Shown here piece by piece: positions 44,924 through 53,628 of a stretch of 64,000 bases of DNA (position 1 is its first letter; each line of letters begins with the position of its first letter). The notes under the pieces are model-generated. The model saw only the letters and a list, made by a program, of their open reading frames with translations. It searched no databases and had not been told where the DNA came from. A program made the translations under genes and the position numbers. Source of the DNA: Desulfobacteraceae bacterium. Lineage in GTDB: Bacteria > Desulfobacterota > Desulfobacteria > Desulfobacterales > Desulfobacteraceae. Location of the stretch: contig JAAEMK010000145.1 of the NCBI GenBank assembly GCA_024225635.1, positions 1 through 64,000 of the forward strand, read 5' to 3'.

Positions 44924-45298
44924 TTATCTTTTGGCGGACAGTCTTGCGTAAAAGAGCGCCCCGAGGATGCAGCCCAGGGCATCGGCCACCGCGTCAAAGG
45001 GATCTGCGCACCGCCCGGCGACAAAGCCCTGATGAATCTCGTCACTGACGCCAAAGAGGGTTGATAGCAGGATGGCGGCAATGATGAGGCCCCGCCGGGA
45101 AAGGTTCAGCGTCTCCTGTTCAAGGGCTCTGAAAACAAGGGCACCCAGGAGGGCATAGCCTCCCAGGTGCATGATCTTGTCTGAAAACGCAAAGGCCGGC
45201 AGGGAATCAAAAGAGGCCGAGGAGGACTGCCAGAAGATCAAAGCGCAATAGGCCGCAACCGGCAGTCGGTATAACAGGGTCCTCCTTGACCGTGACAT
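44924..45298 (-). CDS. VanZ-like membrane protein
   Basis: 124 residues from the ATG at 45298; the upstream frame overlaps the thrS end and is not used. Four membrane helices are visible. The family signature is FSDKIMHLGGYALLGALVF, followed by GVSDEIHQGFVAGRCADPFDAVADALG. VanZ-like proteins have no agreed biochemical role, although VanZ itself lowers teicoplanin sensitivity. It starts 5 bases after thrS stops and may be co-transcribed. Confidence 0.85.
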   Translation of the reverse strand: MSRSRRTLLYRLPVAAYCALIFWQSSSASFDSLPAFAFSDKIMHLGGYALLGALVFRALEQETLNLSRRGLIIAAILLSTLFGVSDEIHQGFVAGRCADPFDAVADALGCILGALFYARLSAKR

Positions 45299-45302
45299 GG
45301 TT

Positions 45303-47213
45303 CTAAAGGATCTCGCCGTCCAGGGTTCTTTCCTTGATGTGCCCGAGCACGGGGGTGAGGAACTCGTCCATGCCAAGTCCCATTCTCACCTTGCCGTCCA
45401 GGGTCCTGACGCTCAGGGTGTTGCTCTCCCGCTCCTTCTCCCCGATGGTGAGGATCAGGGGAACGTAGTTGACCTGGGCCTCCCGGATCTTCTTTTTCAG
45501 GCTCTCGGTCCTCAGGTCCACCTCACAGCGGATGCCCTGCTTCTCCAGTTCCGCCTTCACGGATTGGGCATGGTCGTTGAGGGCGTCGTTGATGGGCAGG
45601 ATCACGGCCTGGACAGGTGCGAGCCAGAGGGGGAACTTCCCTGCAAAATGCTCCACCAGAATGCCGAAGAACCGCTCGATGGATCCGTAGATCACCCGGT
45701 GGATCATGACAGGGCGGTGCTTTTCGTTGTCCCGTCCCTTGTAGGTCAGGTCAAAGCGCTCGGGCAGCGCCATGTCCAGCTGAATCGTGCCGCACTGCCA
45801 GGTTCTTCCAAGGGCGTCCTTGATGTGGATATCGATCTTGGGACCGTAAAACGCGCCGTCGCCCTCGTTAATGACATACTCTTTGCCATACTTGTCCAGG
45901 GCGTTTTTCAGGCCGTTGGTGGCCTCTTCCCACCGCTCGTCCGAGCCGATGGATTTCTTGGGCCGGGTGGAGAGCTCCAGATGAAAGCCGAGGCCGAACC
46001 GGGAGTAGACCCGGTCCACCAGCTTGAGCACACCGAGGATCTCTCCCTCGATCTGGTCCGGGGTCATGAAGATGTGGGCATCGTCCTGGTGAAAGGCCCT
46101 GACCCTGAACAGTCCCGACAGGGCGCCTGAAAGCTCGTGCCGGTGGACAAGCCCGATCTCTCCCGCCCGCAACGGCAGATCCCGGTAGGAGTGGGACTCT
46201 GTCTTATAGAGGATCATTCCACCGGGACAGTTCATGGGCTTGATGGCATACTCCTCCTCGTCCACAACAGAGGTGTACATGTTCTCCCGGTAGTTCTCCC
46301 AGTGGCCGCTCTTTTCCCAGAGGTGACGGCTGAGCATCACCGGGGTCTTGGTCTCCACGTATCCCGCGGCCCGGTGCTCGTCCCGCCAGTAGTCCAGGAG
46401 GGAGTTCCACATGTCCATGCCCTTGGCGTGGAAGAAGGGCATGCCGGCAGCCTCCTGGTGGAAGCTGTACAGGCCCAGCCGGGTGCCGATCTTCCGGTGA
46501 TCCCGCTTCTTTGCCTCCTCGATCATGTGGATATACTTGTTGAGTTCTTTTTTATCGAAAAAGGCGATGCCGTAAAGCCGCTGAAGCTGCTCCCGCTCCT
46601 GGTCCGCACGCCAGTAGGCGCCCGAGGTCTTCATCAGCTTGACCCCCTTGATCATCCCGGTATGGGGAATGTGGGGCCCCCGGCAGAGATCCGTGAACCC
46701 GCCCTGCCTGTAAATGGAGATGGTCTCATCCGCAAGCTCGTTGATCAGCTCCACCTTGTAGGGGTTGTCCTTGAACATCTCAAGGGCCTCTTCCTTTGAG
46801 ACCTCGGACCGCTCAAAGGGTTTCTTGGCCTTGATGATTTTTTTCATCTCAGCCTCGATGGCGGGGAAATCATCCTCGGAGATGGGCGCCATATCAATGT
46901 CGTAGTAGAAACCGTCTTCAACCACAGGGCCGATGGTGAGCTTTGCGTCGTTGTAGAGATTCTGGACCGCCTCGGCCATGACATGGGCGCAGCTGTGGCG
47001 GAGGATCTCCAGGGCCTCGGCATCCCTGGAGGTGATGAGGCGGATGTTGCAATCCTCTTTGATCTCTTGGTCAAGGTCGATAAGTTGGCCCTCGATCTCC
47101 ATGGCCACGCAATTTCTGGCAAAGCCTTCTGAAATACCCCTTGCCACATCCATGCCTTTGGGATACTCTTCAAAAGACTTTATACTGTTGTCAGGAAGTG
47201 TTATATTGATCAT
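45303..47213 (-). CDS. thrS: Threonyl-tRNA synthetase
   Basis: 636 residues: N-terminal TGS domain (ITLPDNSIKSFEEYPKG), editing domain (HSCAHVMAEAVQNLY), class II catalytic core (motif 2 GLFRVRAFHQDDAHIF; zinc ligand region MNCPGGMI) and C-terminal anticodon-binding domain (VQAVILPINDALNDHAQ). It attaches threonine to tRNA-Thr and removes mischarged serine. No infC, rpmI, rplT or leader-stem regulatory feature follows in the window. Confidence 0.98.
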   Translation of the reverse strand: MINITLPDNSIKSFEEYPKGMDVARGISEGFARNCVAMEIEGQLIDLDQEIKEDCNIRLITSRDAEALEILRHSCAHVMAEAVQNLYNDAKLTIGPVVEDGFYYDIDMAPISEDDFPAIEAEMKKIIKAKKPFERSEVSKEEALEMFKDNPYKVELINELADETISIYRQGGFTDLCRGPHIPHTGMIKGVKLMKTSGAYWRADQEREQLQRLYGIAFFDKKELNKYIHMIEEAKKRDHRKIGTRLGLYSFHQEAAGMPFFHAKGMDMWNSLLDYWRDEHRAAGYVETKTPVMLSRHLWEKSGHWENYRENMYTSVVDEEEYAIKPMNCPGGMILYKTESHSYRDLPLRAGEIGLVHRHELSGALSGLFRVRAFHQDDAHIFMTPDQIEGEILGVLKLVDRVYSRFGLGFHLELSTRPKKSIGSDERWEEATNGLKNALDKYGKEYVINEGDGAFYGPKIDIHIKDALGRTWQCGTIQLDMALPERFDLTYKGRDNEKHRPVMIHRVIYGSIERFFGILVEHFAGKFPLWLAPVQAVILPINDALNDHAQSVKAELEKQGIRCEVDLRTESLKKKIREAQVNYVPLILTIGEKERESNTLSVRTLDGKVRMGLGMDEFLTPVLGHIKERTLDGEIL

Positions 47214-47301
47214 TTTAGTTATCCAATACTATAATGTTTAAAAATTTACTGATATAAAACAGAAACTCTAAGGGAACTGCCCGAAACGGTCAAGTAAAAA
47301 A

Positions 47302-48435
47302 ATGATTGAATATACGCTGATCAGCGATGACGCCGACCTTACCACCCGTTGCGACCTGTTAAAAACGGAAAAAGAACTCGCCTTTGACCTGGAGGCCGAC
47401 TCCATGCATCACTTCAAGGAGAAGGTGTGCCTGATACAGGTGGCAGATTCCACGGACTCCTTTCTTGTGGATCCCCTGGCGATAAACGATCTCTCAGCCC
47501 TCGGGCCGGTGTTTGAAGATCCCGCCATCACCAAGGTGTTCCACGGGGCGGACTTTGACATCCGAAGCCTTGACAGGGATTTCAACATCCATATCAACAA
47601 CCTGTTTGACACGGAGATCGCCTGCCGCTTCCTGGGCATCCAGAAGCGAAGCCTTGCCGCCCTGCTTGAAAAACATTTCGGCCTCCATGTGGACAAGCGG
47701 TTCCAGAAGACCGACTGGTCCATCCGTCCCCTGTCAAAGGAGATGATCTCCTACAGCGTCAATGACGTGGCCTATCTCCTGGAACTCAGGCAAATCCTCA
47801 CCAAACGGCTTACTGACGCAGGCAGGCTTGCCTGGGCGGAAGAGGAGTTTGAGATCCAGACCCGGGTCAGGTATGAAAACAACGGAAACGATCCCCTGTT
47901 CCTGAAATTCAAGGGCGCGGGCAAGATGGGAAGAAGAAGCCTTGCCGTGCTGGAAAAACTGCTGAAGCTTCGGCAAAAGATCGCAAACGAAAAGGACAGG
48001 CCCCTTTTCAAGGTGATGGGCTCCGAATCCATCACCCAGATGGCGACATCCAGGCCCGAATCCCTGAACCAGCTCAAGCAGACCCGGGCCCTCAGTCCCA
48101 GGCAGCTGGACATGTACGGGAATCACTGCGTCAAGGCGATCACCCAGGGCCTGGAACTTCCGGAAAAAGAGCTGCCGGTATATCCCAGGCGGCGAACCCC
48201 CGGGGTGGCCATGGAGGTACCTGAACGGATACGCGCCCTCAAGCAGATGCGCATCAGCGCCAGCAACAGAACCGGTATCGAGCCCGGGGTGCTCATCAAC
48301 AACACCCTGATCACCGCCATTGCCATTGCGGCCCCCAAAAACATTGATGATCTCAAACAGGTGAACGGCATCCGGAACTGGCAGATGGAAGCCCTGACCG
48401 ACGATATTTTAAGAACCCTCAGGATGTGCGCATAA
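47302..48435 (+). CDS. rnd: Ribonuclease D
   Basis: 377 residues. DEDD-type 3'-5' exonuclease motifs are AFDLEADSMHH (Exo I), FHGADFDIRSL (Exo II) and YSVNDVAYLLEL (Exo III, Tyr type). A C-terminal HRDC-like helical region follows. It trims tRNA and other RNA 3' ends. It overlaps no neighbour, and dapF starts 12 bases after its end. Confidence 0.93.
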   Translation: MIEYTLISDDADLTTRCDLLKTEKELAFDLEADSMHHFKEKVCLIQVADSTDSFLVDPLAINDLSALGPVFEDPAITKVFHGADFDIRSLDRDFNIHINNLFDTEIACRFLGIQKRSLAALLEKHFGLHVDKRFQKTDWSIRPLSKEMISYSVNDVAYLLELRQILTKRLTDAGRLAWAEEEFEIQTRVRYENNGNDPLFLKFKGAGKMGRRSLAVLEKLLKLRQKIANEKDRPLFKVMGSESITQMATSRPESLNQLKQTRALSPRQLDMYGNHCVKAITQGLELPEKELPVYPRRRTPGVAMEVPERIRALKQMRISASNRTGIEPGVLINNTLITAIAIAAPKNIDDLKQVNGIRNWQMEALTDDILRTLRMCA

Positions 48436-48446
48436 CAGGAGATTCG

Positions 48447-49298
48447 ATGGAACTTGCCTTTACCAAAATGCATGGAATCGGAAATGATTTTGTCATGCTG
48501 GACGACAGGGACGGCGGCATCATGGCCGACACCCCCTACCCGGAACTTGCCCAACGCCTCTGCTCCCGCCGCTTCGGCATCGGTGCGGACGGCATCATCC
48601 TGATCCTTGAGTCCGCCACCCGGGATATCGGGTTCAGAATCTTCAACTCAGACGGTTCCGAGCCTGAGATGTGCGGCAACGGCATGCGCTGCTTTGCCAG
48701 GCTCGTCTATGAAAAGGGCATACTCACCAAGAAGCGGTTCACCGTGGAGACCCTGGCCGGCACCATCGTTCCGGAACTCACGGTCAACGATGCCGACAAG
48801 GTGACGTCCATCTGCGTGGACATGGGAGAGCCGATCCTGGAACCCGGTAAGATTCCCTTCAAAAGCGACAACAGCCCGGCCGTGAACGAAACCGTAGAGG
48901 TGAACGGCAAACAGGTCCATCTTACGGCGGTCTCCATGGGCAACCCCCATGCCGTGATCTTTGTGGACGATGTGGATGCCGTGGATCTTGAAAATCAGGG
49001 CCGGGAGATCGAAACCCACGAGCGGTTCCCGGAAAAGGTCAATGTGGAGTTCATCCAGCCCATGAACGACCACGAGTTAAAGATGCGGGTGTGGGAACGG
49101 GGAGCCGGCGAGACCCTTGCCTGCGGAACCGGCGCATGCGCGTCCCTTGTGGCCTCCTGCCTGAACGGGCACTCCGGGGAAAACGCCCTGATCCACCTTG
49201 CCGGCGGCGACCTGACGATAAGATGGGACAGGAAAAGCAACCACATCTTCAAGACAGGCCCCGCCACCCTCTCTTTTACCGGCACCGTTGAAATATAG
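48447..49298 (+). CDS. dapF: Diaminopimelate epimerase
   Basis: 283 residues from the ATG at 48447 (AGGAG 6 bases upstream). The two catalytic Cys motifs are SEPEMCGNGMRCFA and ETLACGTGACAS. It interconverts LL- and meso-diaminopimelate for lysine and peptidoglycan. The next step enzyme, lysA, is at 16.5 kb. It converges on the rhomboid gene with a 2-base gap. Confidence 0.96.
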   Translation: MELAFTKMHGIGNDFVMLDDRDGGIMADTPYPELAQRLCSRRFGIGADGIILILESATRDIGFRIFNSDGSEPEMCGNGMRCFARLVYEKGILTKKRFTVETLAGTIVPELTVNDADKVTSICVDMGEPILEPGKIPFKSDNSPAVNETVEVNGKQVHLTAVSMGNPHAVIFVDDVDAVDLENQGREIETHERFPEKVNVEFIQPMNDHELKMRVWERGAGETLACGTGACASLVASCLNGHSGENALIHLAGGDLTIRWDRKSNHIFKTGPATLSFTGTVEI

Positions 49299-49300
49299 GG

Positions 49301-50158
49301 TCACCACCACTTAACCAGGGCGCCCCCCAGGATTACAGCCAAAAGGGCAAGGGCCAGGCGCTCTTGCTCCCTTGACACCCCTCGGTCGCCCTGCACCCAG
49401 GCAAATCCAGCCCCCAGCATAAGGCCTGAGACAAACCCGAAAAGATGGGCCATGATGTCGGTGTTCTCACCGCCGCTCAACATCCCCACCAGGGCTGCGC
49501 CCGCCCCTACAGGTAAAAGGATTTTTGGTCCCAGGCCCTTTATGCCCGCCCGCTTCACCACCTGAAATCCGGTCAGGAGTCCGGCAGCCCCCATAACCGA
49601 GGTGGAAGCGCCGATGGAAAGATGGGCCGTTCTATAGAGGTGGGCGGTGACAAGATTGCCCATGCCCCCGGTAAGCAGGATCAGCAGCAGGCCGAACCAG
49701 GTACCGGCCCGGGTGCAAACAGGAACGCCAAAGATGAGGATGCCCGCAACATTGCCCAGAAGATGCTCAAGGTCGGCGTGGAAGAAAAGTGCGGTAACGA
49801 TCCTGTAAAGCTCGCCCTGGAGAATGTAGAGGGCGGAGGACCCGTATTCCAGGACCCATTTTCTCTCCATACCCCGGGCAGCCACGCCCCAATGAACGAA
49901 ACAGAGGACCAGGGCCACACCCAGGGGCCCCCACGGCTTTGCGGGCACCCTCTTTTCCCCGGGAACCGCAGCAGAAGGCAGATTCTCCCCATAAAACCGC
50001 CCAAGCATATCAAGGGCATCCTGTTCAAGGTCTTCCCGAACCACCAGGTTAAAGCCGTCCTCCTGCCTCTCAACGGTAACGTCAAGGCCCTGGGACAGGA
50101 GAACAAGGGCGTAGAGATCGGCGGACTCCCGGTCAAGATGGGTGAGTGAGGGCTTCAT
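49301..50158 (-). CDS. Rhomboid-family intramembrane serine protease
   Basis: About 285 residues from the ATG at 50158, which has TAGGA 8 bases before it. A soluble N-terminal region is followed by six or more membrane helices. The catalytic Ser is in IGASTSVMGAAG and His in IMAHLFGFVSGLMLG, with the oxyanion-type HLLGNVAG before them. Rhomboids cleave helices of membrane proteins; the targets are unknown. GAST rather than GASG is a mild variation but keeps the serine. Confidence 0.85.
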   Translation of the reverse strand: MKPSLTHLDRESADLYALVLLSQGLDVTVERQEDGFNLVVREDLEQDALDMLGRFYGENLPSAAVPGEKRVPAKPWGPLGVALVLCFVHWGVAARGMERKWVLEYGSSALYILQGELYRIVTALFFHADLEHLLGNVAGILIFGVPVCTRAGTWFGLLLILLTGGMGNLVTAHLYRTAHLSIGASTSVMGAAGLLTGFQVVKRAGIKGLGPKILLPVGAGAALVGMLSGGENTDIMAHLFGFVSGLMLGAGFAWVQGDRGVSREQERLALALLAVILGGALVKWW

Positions 50159-50254
50159 ACAGGGCATCCTATACCAGATCGGTCCCCCCTTGCAATGGTG
50201 GTGATTTTCAGGTGACATTCCCCCCAAAAAACGATATCCATGAAATCACCATTA

Positions 50255-50337
50255 TAGCTCTTCACATATGAATAAACCCCATTTCTTAAGCCAATAGGTA
50301 AAGCGGGTATCATTTCGTGTGCAAGCATCCATAACCG
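50255..50337 (+). repeat. Recurring CATATGAATAAA-type intergenic element, copy B
   Basis: TAGCTCTTCACATATGAATAA, then CAATAGGTAA, GGTATCA, TTCG, TGCAA, CATC and TAACCG. It shares about three quarters of its bases with copy A at 29931-30011 in the same block order. It lies directly before the FAH-family gene. Confidence 0.65.
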
Positions 50338-50357
50338 CAAACAAAAGGGAGACAACA

Positions 50358-51164
50358 ATGCAGGTGATCAGATTCACGGACCCCCGGGGAGAGGTCCGAA
50401 CGGGATACGATTTTAACGGAAAAACAGCCGCCCTCATTTCCGGCGACCTGTTTGACGCGCCAACCATGACAAACGACAGGATCGAGGTAAAACAGCTCCT
50501 GGCCCCCATCACCCCGGCGGCCATCATCTGCATCGGCCTGAACTACAGGCAGCATGCCGAGGAAACCGGCCTTGCCCTGCCCCGGTATCCCGTTGTTTTC
50601 ATGAAAAACCCCGGTGCCGTCACGGGACCTGCTTCAGACATCATCATCCCCGGCTGCTGCGCCCAGCCCCCGGAGGTGGATTATGAAGCGGAACTTGCCG
50701 TGGTCATTGGCAAGGCCGCAAAGAACGTCCAACCGGACCAGGCCCTTTCCCATGTGTTCGGGTATTGTTGCGCCAACGACGTCTCGGCAAGACGGTGGCA
50801 GAAACATGCCGGCGGCAACCAGTGGGTAAGGGGAAAGAGCTTTGACACCTTCTGCCCCCTGGGACCGTTCCTTGTCACCGGGAAGGAGATCGGCTCCCCC
50901 CAGGATCTTGAGATCGAATGCCGGCTGAACAGCCGGGTGATGCAGAAGAGCTCCACATCCGACATGATCTTTTCCGTTGCCGAAATCGTCTCATTTCTGT
51001 CCGAGGGCACCACCCTCATGCCCGGAACCGTAATCCTGACCGGCACCCCCAGCGGGGTGGGTTTTACCCGTACCCCACCGGTCTTTCTGAAACCAGGGGA
51101 TCTTCTTGAAACACATATCCAGGGGCTTGGCACCCTTACCAACCGGATCACAGGGGACGCCTGA
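50358..51164 (+). CDS. Fumarylacetoacetate hydrolase family protein
   Basis: 268 residues from the ATG at 50358 (GGGAG upstream); a start 39 bases earlier lacks support. The fold is seen in CIGLNYRQHAEETG, the metal-binding PPEVDYEAELAVVIGK and YCCANDVSARRWQ, and TLMPGTVILTGTPSGVG. These enzymes hydrolyse or decarboxylate 2-oxo acids such as acylpyruvates or oxaloacetate. The substrate is not clear. It is transcribed alone and converges on a response regulator gene. Confidence 0.9.
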   Translation: MQVIRFTDPRGEVRTGYDFNGKTAALISGDLFDAPTMTNDRIEVKQLLAPITPAAIICIGLNYRQHAEETGLALPRYPVVFMKNPGAVTGPASDIIIPGCCAQPPEVDYEAELAVVIGKAAKNVQPDQALSHVFGYCCANDVSARRWQKHAGGNQWVRGKSFDTFCPLGPFLVTGKEIGSPQDLEIECRLNSRVMQKSSTSDMIFSVAEIVSFLSEGTTLMPGTVILTGTPSGVGFTRTPPVFLKPGDLLETHIQGLGTLTNRITGDA

Positions 51165-51190
51165 AAGCGCTTCAGGTAAACACGGGGCGG

Positions 51191-51222
51191 GCAATAAACT
51201 AATAAGCCAGGGTCTGCCCCCG
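51191..51222. repeat. Short dispersed repeat containing AATAAGCCAGGGTCTG
   Basis: A 32-base stretch (GCAATAAACTAATAAGCCAG plus GGTCTGCCCCCG) matches 55198-55229 with two differences. Both lie between convergent genes. It resembles a half or decayed copy of the GGGGTCAGGCTTAGC arms (CAATAAGCTAAGCC order). Confidence 0.6.
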
Positions 51223-51224
51223 GG

Positions 51225-51905
51225 TTATTCGACCAGCTTGTACCCGACCCCATAGTCGGATTTGATGAATGTCCGGCCCGGCAGATACCGGGCGATCTTT
51301 TTACGCAGATTTTTGATATGAAAGTCAATGGTGCGTTCATATCCTTCAAAGCTGTACCCCTGGACGGATTCAATGAGCCGGGCACGTGAAAAGACCGTTC
51401 CCGGGCGGGCCAGCATACAGGCCAGGATCTCAAATTCACTGACCGTCAGATTCACCTGATTACCCTTTACCGTGACCACGCGGGAATCCTGGTCCAGGGC
51501 CACGGGCCCGAAGGAGAGGCGGTTTTCCCTGGCCGTCCCCACGGCCCTGCGCAGCACGGCCGCGACCCGGACCACCACCTCCCTTGGGCTGAAGGGTTTG
51601 CATACGTAATCGTCCGCCCCGAGTTCAAACCCGACGATGCGGTCAATCTCTTCCACCTTTGCCGTAATCATGATCACCGGGACCTCTGAAAAGGTTCTGA
51701 TCTCCTTCAAAATGGTCTTGCCGTCCATGCCAGGCAGCATGATGTCCAGGAGAATCAGGGCCGGGTGCTGTTTTCTGACAAAGGGAATCACCTTTTGCCC
51801 GTTTTCAAGAATGGAAACCTTGTACCCCTCTTTCACCAGGTAATCCCTGAGAATCTCGGCGATATCGGTTTCATCTTCAACAATAAGGATGTGATGTCCG
51901 GCCAT
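51225..51905 (-). CDS. OmpR-family response regulator
   Basis: 226 residues. The receiver has EDE, phosphoacceptor Asp in ILLDIMLPGMDG, Thr in IMITAKVEE and Lys in YVCKPFS. The winged-helix DNA-binding domain ends with SYSFEGYERTIDFHIKNLRKKI-type sequence (FEGYERTIDFHIKNLRKKIA). It is 12 bases from the histidine kinase gene behind it, forming a two-component pair. Confidence 0.95.
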   Translation of the reverse strand: MAGHHILIVEDETDIAEILRDYLVKEGYKVSILENGQKVIPFVRKQHPALILLDIMLPGMDGKTILKEIRTFSEVPVIMITAKVEEIDRIVGFELGADDYVCKPFSPREVVVRVAAVLRRAVGTARENRLSFGPVALDQDSRVVTVKGNQVNLTVSEFEILACMLARPGTVFSRARLIESVQGYSFEGYERTIDFHIKNLRKKIARYLPGRTFIKSDYGVGYKLVE

Positions 51906-51917
51906 AGCTCTGTTGCC

Positions 51918-53405
51918 TCATGGGTTTCGAGTTAATGAAAAGGTCAATTCTATCATCAATCCGCCCAGGTGTGAATGGCTTGCCGTGATGCGCCCCTGGT
52001 GGCTTTCCACGATCTGGCGGCAGATACTTAAGCCCAGGCCGCTGCCGCCCAGGGCCCTGCTCCGGGATCTGTCCACCCTGAAAAGCCGGTCAAAGAGACG
52101 CTCCAGGGCCTGGTCCGGCACCCCCGGGGGAGTGTCTTCAAAGCAGATCCGGACCGAGGGTTCCTCCACAAAAAGAGAAACCTTCAGCTTTCCCGGGGAA
52201 TCCGTGTACCGGAACGAATTGGTAACGAGATTCTCAAACACCCTGCCGATCAACACCCTGTTCCCGGGAACACAAACACCTGCCCCGGCGTCAAGATCCG
52301 CCTCAATCTCGATCCGCCCCTGGTCTCCCCCGGACCGGGCCGCTTCCAGGATCTCATGGAGCAGGCCTGAAATATCAACGGGGCTGTCGTCCAGCATCAG
52401 GGTATCACTCTCCGCCGCTGCCAGAAGTTGAAGATCCCGGATCAGGTGTTCCAGCCGGGAGACGTCCCGGTGCAGGGAATCGATCATTTCCCGTGAGGGC
52501 TGGCGAATTCCGTCCTGGAGGGCCTCGACCTTGCTCTTTAGAACAGCCACCGGGGTTCTTAATTCATGGGATATATCGGAAACCCAGTTTTTCCGCATCT
52601 GTTCGTAGGTTTCCAGGGTGCGGGCCATGCGGCTGAAATCCCGGGCCAGCATGCCCAGCTCATCATTGGAACCCACATCTATCCTGGCCGTGAAATCAAA
52701 GGCCTTGATCCGGTTTGTCCAGGCCGAAAGCGCCTGGATGGGAGCCAGGAGATGCCGGGCCAAAAAATAGGAGATCAGGGCGGCCAGGATGAAGATCAGG
52801 CCGCTGACAAGATAAATGCCAAGGGTCTGTTTTTTTAAAAAGGCAAGGCCCAGGGGCTGGTTGACCCTGTCCGGGATTTTAAGCCCTATAAACCCGATCA
52901 CCCGGCCTGAAAGGATGATTTCCCTGTATACAAACCTGTCTTCCGGGCGAAAGGGGCCGCAAATCAACTGTTGATTGCTGTCAAACAGGCAGAGCCGCTC
53001 GTTAACCCTTAAGGGATCAAAGAAGGGGCCTGGGCGCTCCCCGGGGCGGGTCCCCGGCTCCTCCTGCAATGGCGGGCCCGGAAAAAAACCGTTGTGACCG
53101 GGCGGCCTTTGCCGGCGGCCCGGTGGCATTTCCCCATGCCGGGGGGGATGGGCCGTGTCCGGCCTGGCCGTGGCAAGAACCCTATGCCATTGGGACGGAG
53201 TCCCATAAAAGCGGTCCCAGCCATTGTTTTCCTGGTAATGGGTGGTGAGAACCGACACGATTTTGTCCAGCCTGTCCAGGTCGGTGCTGGCCACGAATTC
53301 GGCAAAATTTCTGGCAACAAACCAGTGCACAACGCCGCCCAGGAGCAACACCACCAGAAAGGCGGTCATAAGAAAGCAGATAAAAAATTTATATTGAAGC
53401 CGCAC
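51918..53405 (-). CDS. Sensor histidine kinase, BaeS/CpxA type
   Basis: 495 residues from a GTG at 53405. N-terminal membrane helix, a Pro/Arg-rich periplasmic region with many PPGR-type stretches, second helix, HAMP, HisKA with phosphoacceptor His in WVSDISHELRTPVAVLKS, and HATPase with GLGLSICRQIVESHQGRI. The Pro-rich sensor part resembles envelope-stress kinases such as CpxA. Its partner regulator follows immediately. The signal is unknown, but the divergently encoded EF-hand/DUF1566 exported protein is a candidate target. Confidence 0.93.
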   Translation of the reverse strand: MRLQYKFFICFLMTAFLVVLLLGGVVHWFVARNFAEFVASTDLDRLDKIVSVLTTHYQENNGWDRFYGTPSQWHRVLATARPDTAHPPRHGEMPPGRRQRPPGHNGFFPGPPLQEEPGTRPGERPGPFFDPLRVNERLCLFDSNQQLICGPFRPEDRFVYREIILSGRVIGFIGLKIPDRVNQPLGLAFLKKQTLGIYLVSGLIFILAALISYFLARHLLAPIQALSAWTNRIKAFDFTARIDVGSNDELGMLARDFSRMARTLETYEQMRKNWVSDISHELRTPVAVLKSKVEALQDGIRQPSREMIDSLHRDVSRLEHLIRDLQLLAAAESDTLMLDDSPVDISGLLHEILEAARSGGDQGRIEIEADLDAGAGVCVPGNRVLIGRVFENLVTNSFRYTDSPGKLKVSLFVEEPSVRICFEDTPPGVPDQALERLFDRLFRVDRSRSRALGGSGLGLSICRQIVESHQGRITASHSHLGGLMIELTFSLTRNP

Positions 53406-53420
53406 CGATTCCCCCGTTAT

Positions 53421-53480
53421 TAGCTTTTCGCATATGAATAAATTTCATTTCTTATCATACAAGGAAAGGCAATTGTTCCC
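53421..53480 (+). repeat. Recurring CATATGAATAAA-type intergenic element, copy C
   Basis: TAGCTTTTCGCATATGAATAA followed by CATTTCTTAT and AAGGAAAGG match the first half of copies A and B. The second half is not recognisable. It lies in the divergent gap before the EF-hand protein gene. Confidence 0.5.
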
Positions 53481-53532
53481 TAATACCCCATCACCACACG
53501 GGTTTCAAGGCGCCCTGACAAATCCTCTATTT

Positions 53533-53570
53533 TTCCTCACAATTCAAACCCGGGTTCCTCACATTACAAT
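53533..53570 (+). promoter_or_regulatory. Possible response-regulator operator and promoter of the EF-hand gene
   Basis: Two direct copies of TTCCTCACA (53533-53541 and 53555-53563), 22 bases apart, lie across the -35 region of a possible -10 TACAAT (53565-53570). The -35 hexamer itself is poor, as expected for activator-dependent promoters. The divergent OmpR-type regulator is the natural candidate to bind. Confidence 0.35.
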
Positions 53571-53628
53571 GGTAGGTTCAGACAAACGGACCATCCAATG
53601 GTCAACACCTTTATTGAGGAGACAAATC

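Noticed and set aside
49301-50158. Rhomboid pseudo-protease
   Set aside because: Although the motif is GAST instead of GASG, both the catalytic Ser and His are present.
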